Below, piece after piece: positions 25,196 to 34,382 of a stretch of DNA of 53,146 bases. Below the pieces are notes generated by a model. The model had not been told where the DNA came from and searched no databases. It was given only the letters and a program-made list of their open reading frames with translations. Position numbers and translations under genes: made by a program. The DNA comes from Clostridium sp. (GTDB lineage Bacteria; Bacteroidota; Bacteroidia; Bacteroidales; Bacteroidaceae): the NCBI GenBank assembly GCA_023663705.1, contig JAMPGY010000017.1, forward strand, positions 1-53,146. Reading direction: 5' to 3'. Each line of letters opens with the position of its first letter. The first letter of the stretch is position 1.

Positions 25196-27064
25196 ATGAA
25201 TAGGAAGAAGTTTGGATATATCTGTCTGATGGCAATCAGTGCGGTTCGGACGGCATGGGCGCAAGCCCCGGCCGACACGCTGCGTGAAGTGGTGGTGACG
25301 GGTGTGCGCAATGATGCCGACATACGCCATCTGCCCATGACGGTGACGGTGGTGGGGCGGGAGCGTCTCACCGAGAACGAGCGCATCAATGTGCTGCCCA
25401 CAGTGGCCGAACAGGTGCCGGGACTGTTTGTCACCTCGCGCGGTGTGATGGGCTACGGTGTGTCCGGCGGGGCGGCCGGCGGTCTGAGCCTGCGAGGCCT
25501 GTCGTCCGGCAGCGGCCAGTTGATGGTGCTTATCGACGGTCATCCGCAATACAACGGCATTTACGGACACTCCATCTCCGACAGCTATCAGACGATGATG
25601 ACCGAGCGCGTGGAAGTGCTGCGCGGTCCGGCCTCCGTCATCTACGGCAGCAACGCCATGGGTGGGGTGCTCAACATCGTGACGCGGCGCATGCAGACCG
25701 ACGGGGTGCGCACATCGGTGGGGCTGGGTGCTGGCTCTTACGGAACCTTTCAGGGCGAGGTGTCCAACCGCGTGCGGAGGGGACGGTTCTCCAGCACGGT
25801 GGCGGGACAATATTCCCGCTCGGACAACCATCGTCCCGGCATGGGATTTGAACAGTATGGCGGTTATGCCCGTGTCGAATACCGGTTGAGCGGCCATTGG
25901 CAGGCCTATGCCGATGCTGATGTCACCCATTTCAATGCCTCCCATCCCGGTACGGTGGATGCCCCGTTGCTGGAGGCCGATCAGTGGATTACTCGAGGCG
26001 TGGTGACGTTGGCCGTGGAGAACCATTACGACCGTACGTCCGGAGCCATTAGTGTGTACGACAACTTCGGGCGGCATAAGCTCAACGACGGCCATGCCCC
26101 CGGAACGGCCCCGCAGACACGCCTGTTCCGCTCAAGGGATGCGCTGGCGGGTGTGTCGTGGTATCAGAGCGCCACACTGTTTCGGGGAAATCGTCTGACG
26201 GCGGGACTCGACTACCAGCACATTTACGGACACGCTTACTACACCTCGCGTGCCACCGGCGAGGTGCTTGACACGCCCAACAAACAGAGCGGACGGGAAT
26301 GGATGAACGAAGTGGCCGGCTATGTAAACTTCCATCAGGAGCTCTGCAACCGGTTGACCTTGGACGCCGGACTGCGTGTGGACCATCATTCGGTGGCGGG
26401 CACGGAGTGGATTCCGCAGGGCGGACTGGTGTACCGCCCCACGGCACACGGCGAGATAAAGGCCATGGTGGGCAAGGGATTCCGCAACCCCTCCCTGCGC
26501 GAGATGTATCTCTATCCGCCATCCAACGAGGAACTGCTGCCCGAGCGTATGGTCAACTACGAACTCTCGTGGCGCCAGCGCCTGCTCCATTCCCGCATCA
26601 GCTATGGCATCAACCTGTATTATATCCACGGCGACAACCTCATCCAGACGGTAGATCGCAGGAACATCAACACCGGACGGATTGAGAACCGGGGCGTGGA
26701 GGCCGATGTGACCTATGCGGTGAACCGCCGGTGGACGGTCAGCACCAACCACAGTTGGCTACACATGGATCATCCCGTGGTGGCCGCTCCCCGCTACAAA
26801 GGCTACATCGGTGCCGGATACCACGGCGGACGATGGACGGTGGCGGCTGGGCTGCAACAGGTGAGCGGGCTCTACACCGAAGTGGGGACGGAAGAGCATC
26901 AGGAAAACTTCACTCTGTTGAACGCCACCGTGAAGTATCGCCCCCACCAGCGGGTTGCGCTCTGGGTGAAGGGTGACAACCTGCTCGCCCAGCGCTACGA
27001 AATCAACCGTGGCTATCCCATGCCCAAGGCCACCTTTATGGGTGGGGTGAATGTAGACTTCTGA
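25196..27064 (+). CDS. TonB-dependent outer-membrane receptor, BtuB/Cir-like
   Basis: A 622-residue receptor for energised uptake of a scarce ligand across the outer membrane. A signal peptide ending TAWAQ is followed by a TonB-box-like LREVVVTG. The plug domain covers about residues 30-165 (LPMTVTVVGRERLTENE, LSLRGLSSGSGQLMVLIDG, VLRGPASVIYGSNAMGGVLN). A 22-strand-type barrel follows, ending YPMPKATFMGGVNVDF. The size and the lack of an N-terminal carboxypeptidase-like extension place it with vitamin B12, siderophore or metal receptors rather than SusC. There is no SusD partner. Histidine-rich loops (YQHIYGHAYY, DHHSVAG) hint at a metal or haem-type ligand, but this is weak. No periplasmic or ABC partner is adjacent. 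Confidence 0.9.
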   Translation: MNRKKFGYICLMAISAVRTAWAQAPADTLREVVVTGVRNDADIRHLPMTVTVVGRERLTENERINVLPTVAEQVPGLFVTSRGVMGYGVSGGAAGGLSLRGLSSGSGQLMVLIDGHPQYNGIYGHSISDSYQTMMTERVEVLRGPASVIYGSNAMGGVLNIVTRRMQTDGVRTSVGLGAGSYGTFQGEVSNRVRRGRFSSTVAGQYSRSDNHRPGMGFEQYGGYARVEYRLSGHWQAYADADVTHFNASHPGTVDAPLLEADQWITRGVVTLAVENHYDRTSGAISVYDNFGRHKLNDGHAPGTAPQTRLFRSRDALAGVSWYQSATLFRGNRLTAGLDYQHIYGHAYYTSRATGEVLDTPNKQSGREWMNEVAGYVNFHQELCNRLTLDAGLRVDHHSVAGTEWIPQGGLVYRPTAHGEIKAMVGKGFRNPSLREMYLYPPSNEELLPERMVNYELSWRQRLLHSRISYGINLYYIHGDNLIQTVDRRNINTGRIENRGVEADVTYAVNRRWTVSTNHSWLHMDHPVVAAPRYKGYIGAGYHGGRWTVAAGLQQVSGLYTEVGTEEHQENFTLLNATVKYRPHQRVALWVKGDNLLAQRYEINRGYPMPKATFMGGVNVDF

Positions 27065-27075
27065 TGCGTGGCAAC

Positions 27076-27107
27076 GGAAAACATTGAAAAGTTTTCCTGT
27101 TTCTTTT
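27076..27107 (+). terminator. Probable terminator after the TonB-dependent receptor
   Basis: GGAAAAC at 27076-27082 pairs with GTTTTCC at 27091-27097 around an 8-base loop, followed by TGTTTCTTTT. The stem is AT-rich and modest, so termination may be partial. Confidence 0.55.
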
Positions 27108-27137
27108 GGGCTTGTTTGTCTTTTTGCTTAAATTTGC
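27105..27137 (+). promoter_or_regulatory. Promoter of glmM with -33 and -7 elements
   Basis: TTTG at 27105-27108, a 20-base spacer, then TAAATTTG at 27129-27136 (followed by C) is the best-spaced Bacteroides-type promoter seen in the window. It leaves a leader of roughly 80 bases before the glmM ATG at 27224. It overlaps the tail of the preceding terminator hairpin. Confidence 0.7.
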
Positions 27138-27223
27138 ATGAATCACCGGGTTTGCAGCCCATCGGCATGTGGATGTGGTGATGAAGAATCAGCGAAAAAC
27201 ATATTAACCCAAATATTATTTGT

Positions 27224-28612
27224 ATGACCTTAATTAAATCAATTTCCGGTATTCGGGGAACTATCGGCGGCAAGGCCGGTGATACGCTCAACCCCCTCGA
27301 CATCGTTAAGTTTACATCGGCTTATGCCACGCTCATCCGCAAGACGACCAGCGTGAAGAGCAACAAAATTGTGGTGGGACGCGACGCCCGTATTTCCGGC
27401 GAAATGGTGAAAAACGTGGTGTGCGGCACCCTGATGGGTATGGGATTCGACGTGGTGAACATCGGACTGGCTTCGACGCCCACCACCGAGATTGCCGTGA
27501 CGATGGAAGGTGCATGCGGCGGTATCATCCTGACTGCTTCCCACAACCCCCGCATGTGGAACGCCCTGAAGTTGCTCAACGAGAAGGGTGAGTTCCTGAA
27601 TAAGGAAGAGGGCAACGAGGTGCTCCGTATTGCCGAAGCCGAGGATTTTGAATATGCGGATGTGGACCATCTGGGTTCCTACCGCGAGGACGATACCTAC
27701 GACCAGAAGCACATCGATCTGGTGAAGAATCTGAAGCTGGTGGACGTGGAGGCTATCCGCAAGGCCGGTTTCCGTGTGGCGCTCGACTGCGTGAATTCCG
27801 TGGGCGGTATCATTCTGCCCAAACTGCTCGAACAGTTGGGTGTGGCTCAGGTGACCGGACTGTTTATGGAGGCAACGGGTGACTTCCAACACAACCCCGA
27901 ACCGCTGGAAAAGAACCTTACCGACATCAAGACTCTGATGCAGAAAGGTGGACACGACATTGCCTTTGTGGTGGATCCCGATGTGGATCGTCTGGCGCTG
28001 TTCTGCGAGGACGGCACCATGTATGGTGAGGAATACACGCTGGTGACGGTGGCTGACTATATCCTGCAGCACACACCGGGCAACACGGTGTCCAACCTGA
28101 GTTCCACACGTGCCTTGCGCGACGTGACCCGCAAATACGGCTGTGAGTACAACGCCGCCGCCGTGGGTGAGGTGAACGTGGTGACAAAGATGAAGGACAC
28201 ACACGCCGTGATTGGCGGCGAGGGCAACGGCGGAGTCATCTACCCCGAGGCTCACTGCGGACGCGACGCGCTGGTGGGCATCGCGCTCATCCTGACCTAT
28301 TTGGCCAAGAAGGGCATGAAGACCAGTGAACTGCGTGCCACTTATCCGCCCTACTTCATTGCCAAAAACCGTATCGACCTCACGCCCGACACCGATGTGG
28401 ACGCTATCCTGGCCAAGGTGAAGGAACTCTATAAGGATGAGGAGGTGAACGACATCGACGGCGTGAAGATAGACTTCCCCGACAAGTGGGTTCATCTGCG
28501 CAAGAGCAACACCGAACCGATTATCCGCGTCTATTCCGAGGCCGCCACGATGGAGACTGCCGACGAGTTGGGCAAGAAGATTATGGACGTGGTGTATAGC
28601 TTTGCCAAATAA
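27224..28612 (+). CDS. glmM: Phosphoglucosamine mutase
   Basis: An alpha-D-phosphohexomutase of 462 residues, most likely GlmM, which converts glucosamine-6-phosphate to glucosamine-1-phosphate for UDP-GlcNAc, peptidoglycan and LPS. The phosphoserine site is S106 in TASHNPRMWNALK. The metal loop is D251-P-D253-V-D255-R. The sugar-binding loop GGEGNGGVIYPE and the phosphate-binding RKSNTEPIIRVYSEA follow. Family members also act on mannose or glucose phosphates, so the exact sugar is not proven by sequence. Bacteroidales enzymes of this length and start (SISGIRGTIGG) are normally called GlmM. Context with nagA and nagB supports amino-sugar metabolism. Confidence 0.88.
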   Translation: MTLIKSISGIRGTIGGKAGDTLNPLDIVKFTSAYATLIRKTTSVKSNKIVVGRDARISGEMVKNVVCGTLMGMGFDVVNIGLASTPTTEIAVTMEGACGGIILTASHNPRMWNALKLLNEKGEFLNKEEGNEVLRIAEAEDFEYADVDHLGSYREDDTYDQKHIDLVKNLKLVDVEAIRKAGFRVALDCVNSVGGIILPKLLEQLGVAQVTGLFMEATGDFQHNPEPLEKNLTDIKTLMQKGGHDIAFVVDPDVDRLALFCEDGTMYGEEYTLVTVADYILQHTPGNTVSNLSSTRALRDVTRKYGCEYNAAAVGEVNVVTKMKDTHAVIGGEGNGGVIYPEAHCGRDALVGIALILTYLAKKGMKTSELRATYPPYFIAKNRIDLTPDTDVDAILAKVKELYKDEEVNDIDGVKIDFPDKWVHLRKSNTEPIIRVYSEAATMETADELGKKIMDVVYSFAK

Positions 28613-28626
28613 AAGGGACTGAAAAT

Positions 28627-28668
28627 AGAGAATCACGACGGAACAAACGGCCGGAGTGGTTCTCTTTT
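28627..28668 (+). terminator. Possible terminator or attenuator between glmM and the GH2 gene
   Basis: AGAGAATCAC at 28627-28636 pairs with GTGGTTCTCT at 28656-28665 (one G-T pair), followed by a short TTT. The T-tract is short and no TAnnTTTG element is seen before the GH2 gene, so some read-through from glmM is likely. Confidence 0.5.
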
Positions 28669-28685
28669 GCTTTAAAATCAAAGAT

Positions 28686-31247
28686 ATGGATATGATTCGT
28701 TGGATGAAAATCTGTTGGCTGACTTGCCTTTGTGCTTGCTTGGGCACGATGGTGGTCCGGGGAGGAGACGGACGTACCGAGTGTCTGCTGAAAAAGGGCT
28801 GGCGCTTCACGCGGGTTGATGATGCTGATGCTGTACGGACCGATTATGATGATGGACGATGGCAACGTGTGACGGTGCCGCACGATTGGGCTATCTATGG
28901 ACCGTTCAGCGTCAGCAACGATAAGCAGGATGTGGCCATTGCGGAAGACGGACAGAAAGAAGCCATGGAACATGCAGGACGGACGGGCGGACTACCTTTT
29001 GTGGGCGTGGGATGGTATCGCCTTCGTTTCGATGCCCCCACCTTCGGGCCGGGACGGAGAGCTGTGCTGGTGTTTGACGGAGCGATGAGTCATGCCCGGG
29101 TGTATGTCAACGGCCATGAGGCCGGCTACTGGCCTTACGGCTACAACTCGTTTCATCTGGACGTGACACCCTATTTGAAAAAGGAAGGAAATACGCTGGC
29201 CGTCCGCTTGGAGAACAAGCCGGAAAGCTCGCGTTGGTATCCCGGTGCCGGCCTTTACCGCAACGTGCATCTGGTGGTGACCGATGAAGTGGCCGTGGAC
29301 ACATGGGGAACGTATATCACCACACCCGTGGTGAGGGAAGACTATGCCCGGGTGGAGGTGCGCACCGAACTGGCGTATCCTGATGGAGCCTGCAAGGATG
29401 GAGACATCGAGGTGGAAACTGTACTGTACGGTCCGGCGGGAGGGCTTCCGGTTGCTGAAAGTGGACGGAAGGCGCTACGGACTGAGGATGAAGGCGTGGT
29501 TTGCCAGCAACTGACGGTGTGCAGTCCCGTTTTGTGGGATTGCGAGAATCCCCGCCTCTATCGTGCGCTGACCCGCGTATACTATCAGGGAACGTTGACG
29601 GACGAATACAATTCTACGTTCGGCATCCGAACGCTGGAAGTGGTGCCCGATAAGGGATTTTTTCTCAACGGCAAGCGCATTGTATTTCAGGGTACCTGCA
29701 ATCACCACGATTTAGGACCGCTGGGAGCGGCTGTCAACAAGTCGGCCATACGCCGCCAGCTGCGGATTTTGAAGGATATGGGCTGCAATGCCTACCGCAC
29801 TTCGCACAATATGCCGGCTCCCGAGTTGGTGGAGGCATGCAACGAGATGGGCATGATGCTGATGGCCGAGACATTCGACGAATGGAAAGCCGGCAAAATG
29901 GCCAACGGTTACCACCGTGAGTTTGACGAGTGGGTAGACAGGGATGTGACCAATCTGGTGCGCCACTACCGCAACGCCCCCGCCATAGTGATGTGGTGCA
30001 CGGGCAATGAGGTGCCCGATCAAAGCACGGCGCAGGGCGGCAAGATTTGTCGGAGGATACAGGATATCTTCCATCGCGAGGATCCCACACGCCCCTGCAC
30101 ACAGGGTATGTCGCAGACCGAAGCTGTGATTAACAACAACTTTGCAGCAGTGATGGACGTACCCGGTTTCAACTATCGTCCTTATATATATAAGGAAGCC
30201 TACCGCAAGTTGCCCCAGCAAGTGATGGTGGGCAGCGAAACGGCCTCCACGGTCAGTTCGCGCGGCGTATACAAGTTTCCCGTGGAGCGGCGTTCCATGG
30301 CCAAGTATCCGGACCATCAATCCTCTTCCTACGATGTGGAGCACTGCTCGTGGAGCGATTTGCCCGAGGACAACTTCCTGATGTATGAGGAACTGCCCTA
30401 TGATATGGGCGAGTTTGTGTGGACCGGATTCGATTATTTGGGCGAACCCACACCTTATTATTCCGACTGGCCCAACCACTCCTCGCTGTTCGGTATCGTG
30501 GATTTGGCCGGACTGCCCAAAGACCGTTATTACCTCTACCGCAGCGTGTGGAACCGCGAGGTGGAGACGCTTCACATCCTGCCTCACTGGAATTGGAGCG
30601 GCAGGGAAGGTGAGGTGACCCCCGTTTTTGTGTACACCAACTATCCCACGGTGGAACTGTTTGTCAATGGCAAAAGCCAGGGGCGGCGCACCAAGGACAC
30701 TTCGGTGGGGATAGACGGAACGGATACGCCCGAAGCCCGGCGCGACTTTTTGCGTCAGAAGCGTTACCGCCTGATGTGGATGGATGTGCGTTACGAACCG
30801 GGCACCGTGAAGGCCGTGGCTTATGATGTGGAGGGAAAACGGATGACCGAGACGGAAATACATACGGCAGGCAAACCCTATCGGGTGGAATTGCGTGTAG
30901 AGGAAAACCGTCCGCTGGTGGCGGGAGGCGATGACCGTGATTTGGCATTTGTTACCGTCCGTGTGGTGGATCGCGACGGCAACCTCTGTCCGGATGCCGA
31001 CTGTGAGATTCGTTTCCGTGTGGACGGAGCCGGTGAATATGTGGCCGGCGCCAATGGCGACCCCACCTGTCTGGAGTCGTTCCAGCAACCTCGCATGCAC
31101 GTGTTCCACGGTCAGATGACCGCTATCGTGGGCGAGACCGGGCAGGCCGGAAGCCTGCGGCTGAAGGCGGAATCCCATGGTTTGAAATCGGCAGAGCTTA
31201 AAATCAATGTAATCAATAACCCTTTAGAAAAACAACAGAAAGAATGA
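28686..31247 (+). CDS. Glycoside hydrolase family 2 beta-galactosidase, secreted
   Basis: A GH2 enzyme of 853 residues from the start at 28686 (MDMIRWMKICWLTCLC), which gives a signal peptide; the frame is open ten codons further back. Domain order: sugar-binding jelly roll (about 30-190, with VTVPHDWAIYGPF), Ig-like domain, TIM barrel (about 300-590), a DUF4982-like domain (WNWSGREGEVTPVFVYTNYP, VELFVNGKSQGR) and a C-terminal Ig-like domain. The acid/base is E442 in CTGNEVPD and the nucleophile is E518 in GSETAS. The enzyme most likely removes terminal beta-galactose from host or plant glycans in the periplasm. Its stop overlaps the ATG of the sulfatase gene (ATGA), tying the two functionally. 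Confidence 0.9.
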   Translation: MDMIRWMKICWLTCLCACLGTMVVRGGDGRTECLLKKGWRFTRVDDADAVRTDYDDGRWQRVTVPHDWAIYGPFSVSNDKQDVAIAEDGQKEAMEHAGRTGGLPFVGVGWYRLRFDAPTFGPGRRAVLVFDGAMSHARVYVNGHEAGYWPYGYNSFHLDVTPYLKKEGNTLAVRLENKPESSRWYPGAGLYRNVHLVVTDEVAVDTWGTYITTPVVREDYARVEVRTELAYPDGACKDGDIEVETVLYGPAGGLPVAESGRKALRTEDEGVVCQQLTVCSPVLWDCENPRLYRALTRVYYQGTLTDEYNSTFGIRTLEVVPDKGFFLNGKRIVFQGTCNHHDLGPLGAAVNKSAIRRQLRILKDMGCNAYRTSHNMPAPELVEACNEMGMMLMAETFDEWKAGKMANGYHREFDEWVDRDVTNLVRHYRNAPAIVMWCTGNEVPDQSTAQGGKICRRIQDIFHREDPTRPCTQGMSQTEAVINNNFAAVMDVPGFNYRPYIYKEAYRKLPQQVMVGSETASTVSSRGVYKFPVERRSMAKYPDHQSSSYDVEHCSWSDLPEDNFLMYEELPYDMGEFVWTGFDYLGEPTPYYSDWPNHSSLFGIVDLAGLPKDRYYLYRSVWNREVETLHILPHWNWSGREGEVTPVFVYTNYPTVELFVNGKSQGRRTKDTSVGIDGTDTPEARRDFLRQKRYRLMWMDVRYEPGTVKAVAYDVEGKRMTETEIHTAGKPYRVELRVEENRPLVAGGDDRDLAFVTVRVVDRDGNLCPDADCEIRFRVDGAGEYVAGANGDPTCLESFQQPRMHVFHGQMTAIVGETGQAGSLRLKAESHGLKSAELKINVINNPLEKQQKE

Positions 31248-32815
31248 GAAGACCAACCCAATTGGCCGTTTGCTCCATGCTGGGGCCTATGGCGACAGCT
31301 TTCGGTGTTGTTCCGGCACTGGCACAGCAGCAGAAGCCCTACAACATCGTGTACATCATGACGGACGACCATACGGCTCAGATGATGAGTTGTTATGACC
31401 GCACACACGTCGAAACGCCAAACCTCGACCGTATCGCACAGGACGGTGTGCGTTTCACCAACAGTTTTGTGGCCAATTCACTGTCCGGTCCCAGTCGTGC
31501 CTGCATGCTCACCGGTAAGCACAGTCACAAGAACGGATTCACCAACAACGAGCATGGCATCTTCAACGGAGCACAGCAGACCATGCCCAAGTTGATGCGC
31601 CAGGCCGGTTACCAGACTGCGCTGATCGGTAAGTGGCATCTGGTGAGCACTCCTACCGGTTTCGATTACTACGAGATATTGCCGGCACAAGGCGACTACT
31701 ACAATCCCACGTTCATCGACATGCAGGGCAAGCATGTGCGCAACGAGGGTTATGTGACCAATCTGGTGACCGATAAGAGTATTGACTGGATTGAAAATAA
31801 GCGCGACGAGAGCAAGCCCTTCCTGCTGCTCGTGCACCACAAAGCCTGCCACCGCGCCTGGTTGCCCGAGTTGAAGTATCTCCACGAATACGAGGATAAG
31901 GAATTTGCCATCCCCAGCACCTTCGATGACGATTATACCGGTCGACCGGCCGCTGCTGCTCAGGAGATGAATATCATGAAGCACATGGATATTGTGTATG
32001 ACACGAAGATGTATGTGCCCGGCAAGAAGACACCGCTGTCGGAGACTTATCTGAGCATGATCGGTCGTATGAACCCTGAGGAACGTAAGGTGTATGACGA
32101 CTTCTACCTGCCGATGAGTGAGAAGTTCTATGCCAATCCGCCGCAGGGACGTGAACTGGCCGAGTTCAAATATCAGCGTTATATGCGCGACTATGCCAAG
32201 GTGGTGAAGTCGCTGGACGATAATGTGGGGCGTCTGCTCGATTATTTGCGTGATAAAGGCCTGCTGGAGAACACGCTGGTGGTCTATACCTCCGATCAGG
32301 GTTTCTATATGGGTGAGCATGGATGGTTTGATAAGCGCTTCATGTATGAGGAATCGCTCAACACACCGTTGGTGATGCGCCTGCCGGAAGGATTTACCCG
32401 TAGGGGGGACATCGATGAGATGGTGCAGAACATCGACTATGCTCCCACTTTCCTTGAACTGGCCGGTGCTTCGGTGCCTGCCGACATACAGGGGCGCTCA
32501 CTGGTGCCCCTGCTTAAGGGCAAGCATCCGCGCAACTGGCGCAACAGTGTGTACTACCACTACTATGAATATCCGGCCGAGCACATGGTGAAGCGCCACT
32601 ATGGAGTGCGTGGCAGTCGCTATAAGTTGATGCACTTCTACAACGACATCAACCATTGGGAACTGTATGATCTGAAGAACGACCCGCACGAGATGAACAA
32701 CCTCTACGGCAAGAAGGGCATGGAGAAAGTGACCCGCAAGATGATGAAACAGCTTCACAAACTGCAGGTGGAATACGACGACTCCATCCGTTTTGTCTAT
32801 CCCATGGCCGAGTGA
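31244..32815 (+). CDS. Serine-type (S1 family) carbohydrate sulfatase
   Basis: A secreted arylsulfatase-superfamily enzyme, 523 residues, with signal peptide ending VPALAQ. The maturation motif is S81-G-P-S-R-A-C-M-L-T-G, so the formylglycine precursor is serine, not cysteine. Serine-type sulfatases need a radical SAM maturase, and one is encoded at 36431-37663. Metal ligands lie in IMTDDHT (paired aspartates) and in VVYTSDQGFYMGEHGWFDKR. Other family features are GKWHL and the tail NDPHEMNNLYG. Overall layout resembles GlcNAc-6-O-sulfatases (S1_11-like), which would suit 6-sulfated mucin or heparan-type glycans, but the sulfated sugar is inferred. Translationally coupled to the GH2 beta-galactosidase. 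Confidence 0.88.
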   Translation: MRRPTQLAVCSMLGPMATAFGVVPALAQQQKPYNIVYIMTDDHTAQMMSCYDRTHVETPNLDRIAQDGVRFTNSFVANSLSGPSRACMLTGKHSHKNGFTNNEHGIFNGAQQTMPKLMRQAGYQTALIGKWHLVSTPTGFDYYEILPAQGDYYNPTFIDMQGKHVRNEGYVTNLVTDKSIDWIENKRDESKPFLLLVHHKACHRAWLPELKYLHEYEDKEFAIPSTFDDDYTGRPAAAAQEMNIMKHMDIVYDTKMYVPGKKTPLSETYLSMIGRMNPEERKVYDDFYLPMSEKFYANPPQGRELAEFKYQRYMRDYAKVVKSLDDNVGRLLDYLRDKGLLENTLVVYTSDQGFYMGEHGWFDKRFMYEESLNTPLVMRLPEGFTRRGDIDEMVQNIDYAPTFLELAGASVPADIQGRSLVPLLKGKHPRNWRNSVYYHYYEYPAEHMVKRHYGVRGSRYKLMHFYNDINHWELYDLKNDPHEMNNLYGKKGMEKVTRKMMKQLHKLQVEYDDSIRFVYPMAE

Positions 32816-32894
32816 GATGGTATCAATAAGGCCTGATGCGGGCATTGACAGGCAGAGGTGGTGAAAGTGTGTGCCTGCACAGTGTTAAATATGG

Positions 32895-32936
32895 CAAAAA
32901 AAGGAGAGGGACAGTAACACTGTTTCTCTCCTTTTG
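32895..32936 (+). terminator. Terminator after the GH2-sulfatase operon
   Basis: A long hairpin: AAAAGGAGAG pairs with CTCTCCTTTT, and the inner ACAGT pairs with ACTGT around an AAC loop, joined by two G-T pairs. A T-run forms the 3-prime end of the stem, and the A-run on the other side makes it potentially bidirectional. Confidence 0.85.
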
Positions 32937-32971
32937 GTAATTTCGCAATTCACCTAAACTTATTTTATACT

Positions 32972-34132
32972 ATGCTGACACAAATAATCAATGCCCGCAT
33001 ACTGACACCCCAGGGGTGGTTGAAAAACGGATCTGTTATCCTGCGTGACAACAAGATTCTCGAAGTGACGAATTGCGACTTGGCTGTGATTGGAGCCGAG
33101 TTGATAGATGCCAAGGGAATGTATGTGGTGCCCGGTGGTGTGGAAATGCACGTGCACGGTGGCGGTGGCCGTGATTTCATGGAAGGAACGGAGGACGCTT
33201 TCCGCACTGCAATCGAGGCGCATGCCAAACACGGCATGACTTCCATTTTTCCCACACTGTCTTCGTCTACCGTGCCGATGATCGAACAGGCCGTGGAGAC
33301 TTGTGAGAAGTTGATGAGGGAGAAAGATAGTCCCGTGCTGGGCTTGCATCTGGAGGGACATTATCTGAACATCAAGAAAGCCGGCGGACAGTTGCCGGAA
33401 AATATCAAGGATCCCGATCCCAATGAATATATTCCCATCGTGGAGAACTCTCCGTGTCTGGCCCGCTGGGATGCGGCTCCCGAGTTGCCCGGTGCCATTC
33501 AGTTCGGTAAATATTGTGCGGCCAAGGGTATCCTGCCCTCCATTGCTCACACGCAGGCCGAATACAACGATGTGTTGGCTGCTTTCAAGGCCGGTTTTAC
33601 CCATGTCACCCATTTCTACAACGCGATGCCGGGATTCCACAACAAACGCGAATACAAGTATGAGGGAACGGTGGAAAGTGTTTACCTGATCGATGATATG
33701 ACCGTGGAATGTGTGGCTGACGGTATCCATGTGCCGCCCACCATCCTGCGCATGGCCTACAAGATGAAGGGTGTGGAGCGCATGGCACTGATTACCGATG
33801 CACTGGCTTGTGCGGCCAGTGACAGTCAGGTGGCTTTCGATCCTCGCGTGGTGATAGAGGACGGCGTCTGCAAGTTGTCCGACCGTTCAGCGCTGGCCGG
33901 AAGTATTGCCACTACCGACCGTCTGATACGCACCATGGTGCAACAGGCCGAGATCCCTCTGGAAGATGCTTGCCGTATGGTTTCCGAGACTCCCGCCCGC
34001 ATCATGGGGGTGCTTGATCGCAAGGGTACTCTGCAGGCCGACAAGGATGCCGATATCTTGGTGTTGGACGACAAATTGGAGGTGCGTTGTGTGTGGCAGA
34101 TGGGTAAAGTTATTGAAAACACCCTGTTCTGA
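32972..34132 (+). CDS. nagA: N-acetylglucosamine-6-phosphate deacetylase
   Basis: Removes the acetyl group from GlcNAc-6-phosphate to give glucosamine-6-phosphate, the first committed step of GlcNAc salvage. The 386-residue amidohydrolase shows GGVEMHVHGGGGRDF near residue 55, the metal-binding E128 in HLEGHYLN, histidines in SIAHTQAEY and VTHFYNAMPGF, LVTDAL-like ALITDALAC with the catalytic aspartate, and the terminal KGTLQADKDADILVLDD. The upstream stretch has TAATTTCGC at 32938-32946, a one-mismatch -7 element. It is flanked by terminators on both sides, so it is probably a single-gene unit. Its product feeds nagB or glmM, both in this window. Confidence 0.94.
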   Translation: MLTQIINARILTPQGWLKNGSVILRDNKILEVTNCDLAVIGAELIDAKGMYVVPGGVEMHVHGGGGRDFMEGTEDAFRTAIEAHAKHGMTSIFPTLSSSTVPMIEQAVETCEKLMREKDSPVLGLHLEGHYLNIKKAGGQLPENIKDPDPNEYIPIVENSPCLARWDAAPELPGAIQFGKYCAAKGILPSIAHTQAEYNDVLAAFKAGFTHVTHFYNAMPGFHNKREYKYEGTVESVYLIDDMTVECVADGIHVPPTILRMAYKMKGVERMALITDALACAASDSQVAFDPRVVIEDGVCKLSDRSALAGSIATTDRLIRTMVQQAEIPLEDACRMVSETPARIMGVLDRKGTLQADKDADILVLDDKLEVRCVWQMGKVIENTLF

Positions 34133-34200
34133 TAGCAGAACGTATCTGGATCGTCTCGCTGTGTGAGTAAGCGATGCGCGAGCGGATGTGAAAAGATAAG

Positions 34201-34256
34201 AATCCCGGTCAATACGGTGCGGCAAAGTCGTTGTATGGTATTGCCCGGGATTTTAT
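34201..34256 (+). terminator. Terminator after nagA
   Basis: AATCCCGG (34201-34208) and CAATAC (34210-34215) pair with CCGGGATT (34245-34252) and GTATTG (34238-34243), followed by TTATTT. The composite stem is about 14 base pairs. Confidence 0.85.
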
Positions 34257-34348
34257 TTACTTGTATTCTTGGAAATAATCCGGAGGATAATTTGTACATG
34301 GGCACCAATATTCATTAAGGATATATTAATTTTGTTAGCGAATATTAT

Positions 34349-34357
34349 TATCTTTGC
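34349..34357 (+). promoter_or_regulatory. -7 promoter element for the lipoprotein at 34383
   Basis: TATCTTTGC is an exact TAnnTTTGC match 25 bases before the ATG. TTTG at 34331-34334 is close but short of standard -33 spacing. Confidence 0.6.
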
Positions 34358-34382
34358 CTGTAAATTATAAATATACGTAAAA

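Noticed and set aside
25196-27064. TonB-dependent receptor and MG2-type protein as a SusC-type utilisation locus
   Set aside because: The receptor lacks the SusC N-terminal extension and size, and no SusD-like lipoprotein is adjacent.
27239-28810. A 523-codon minus-strand frame opposite glmM
   Set aside because: It is entirely explained as the antisense of a gene with strong codon bias. It shows no signal, no motif and an improbable His/Val-rich composition.
29712-31178. A 488-codon minus-strand frame opposite the GH2 gene
   Set aside because: The GH2 catalytic residues and domains are on the plus strand over the same span, and the antisense product has no family resemblance.
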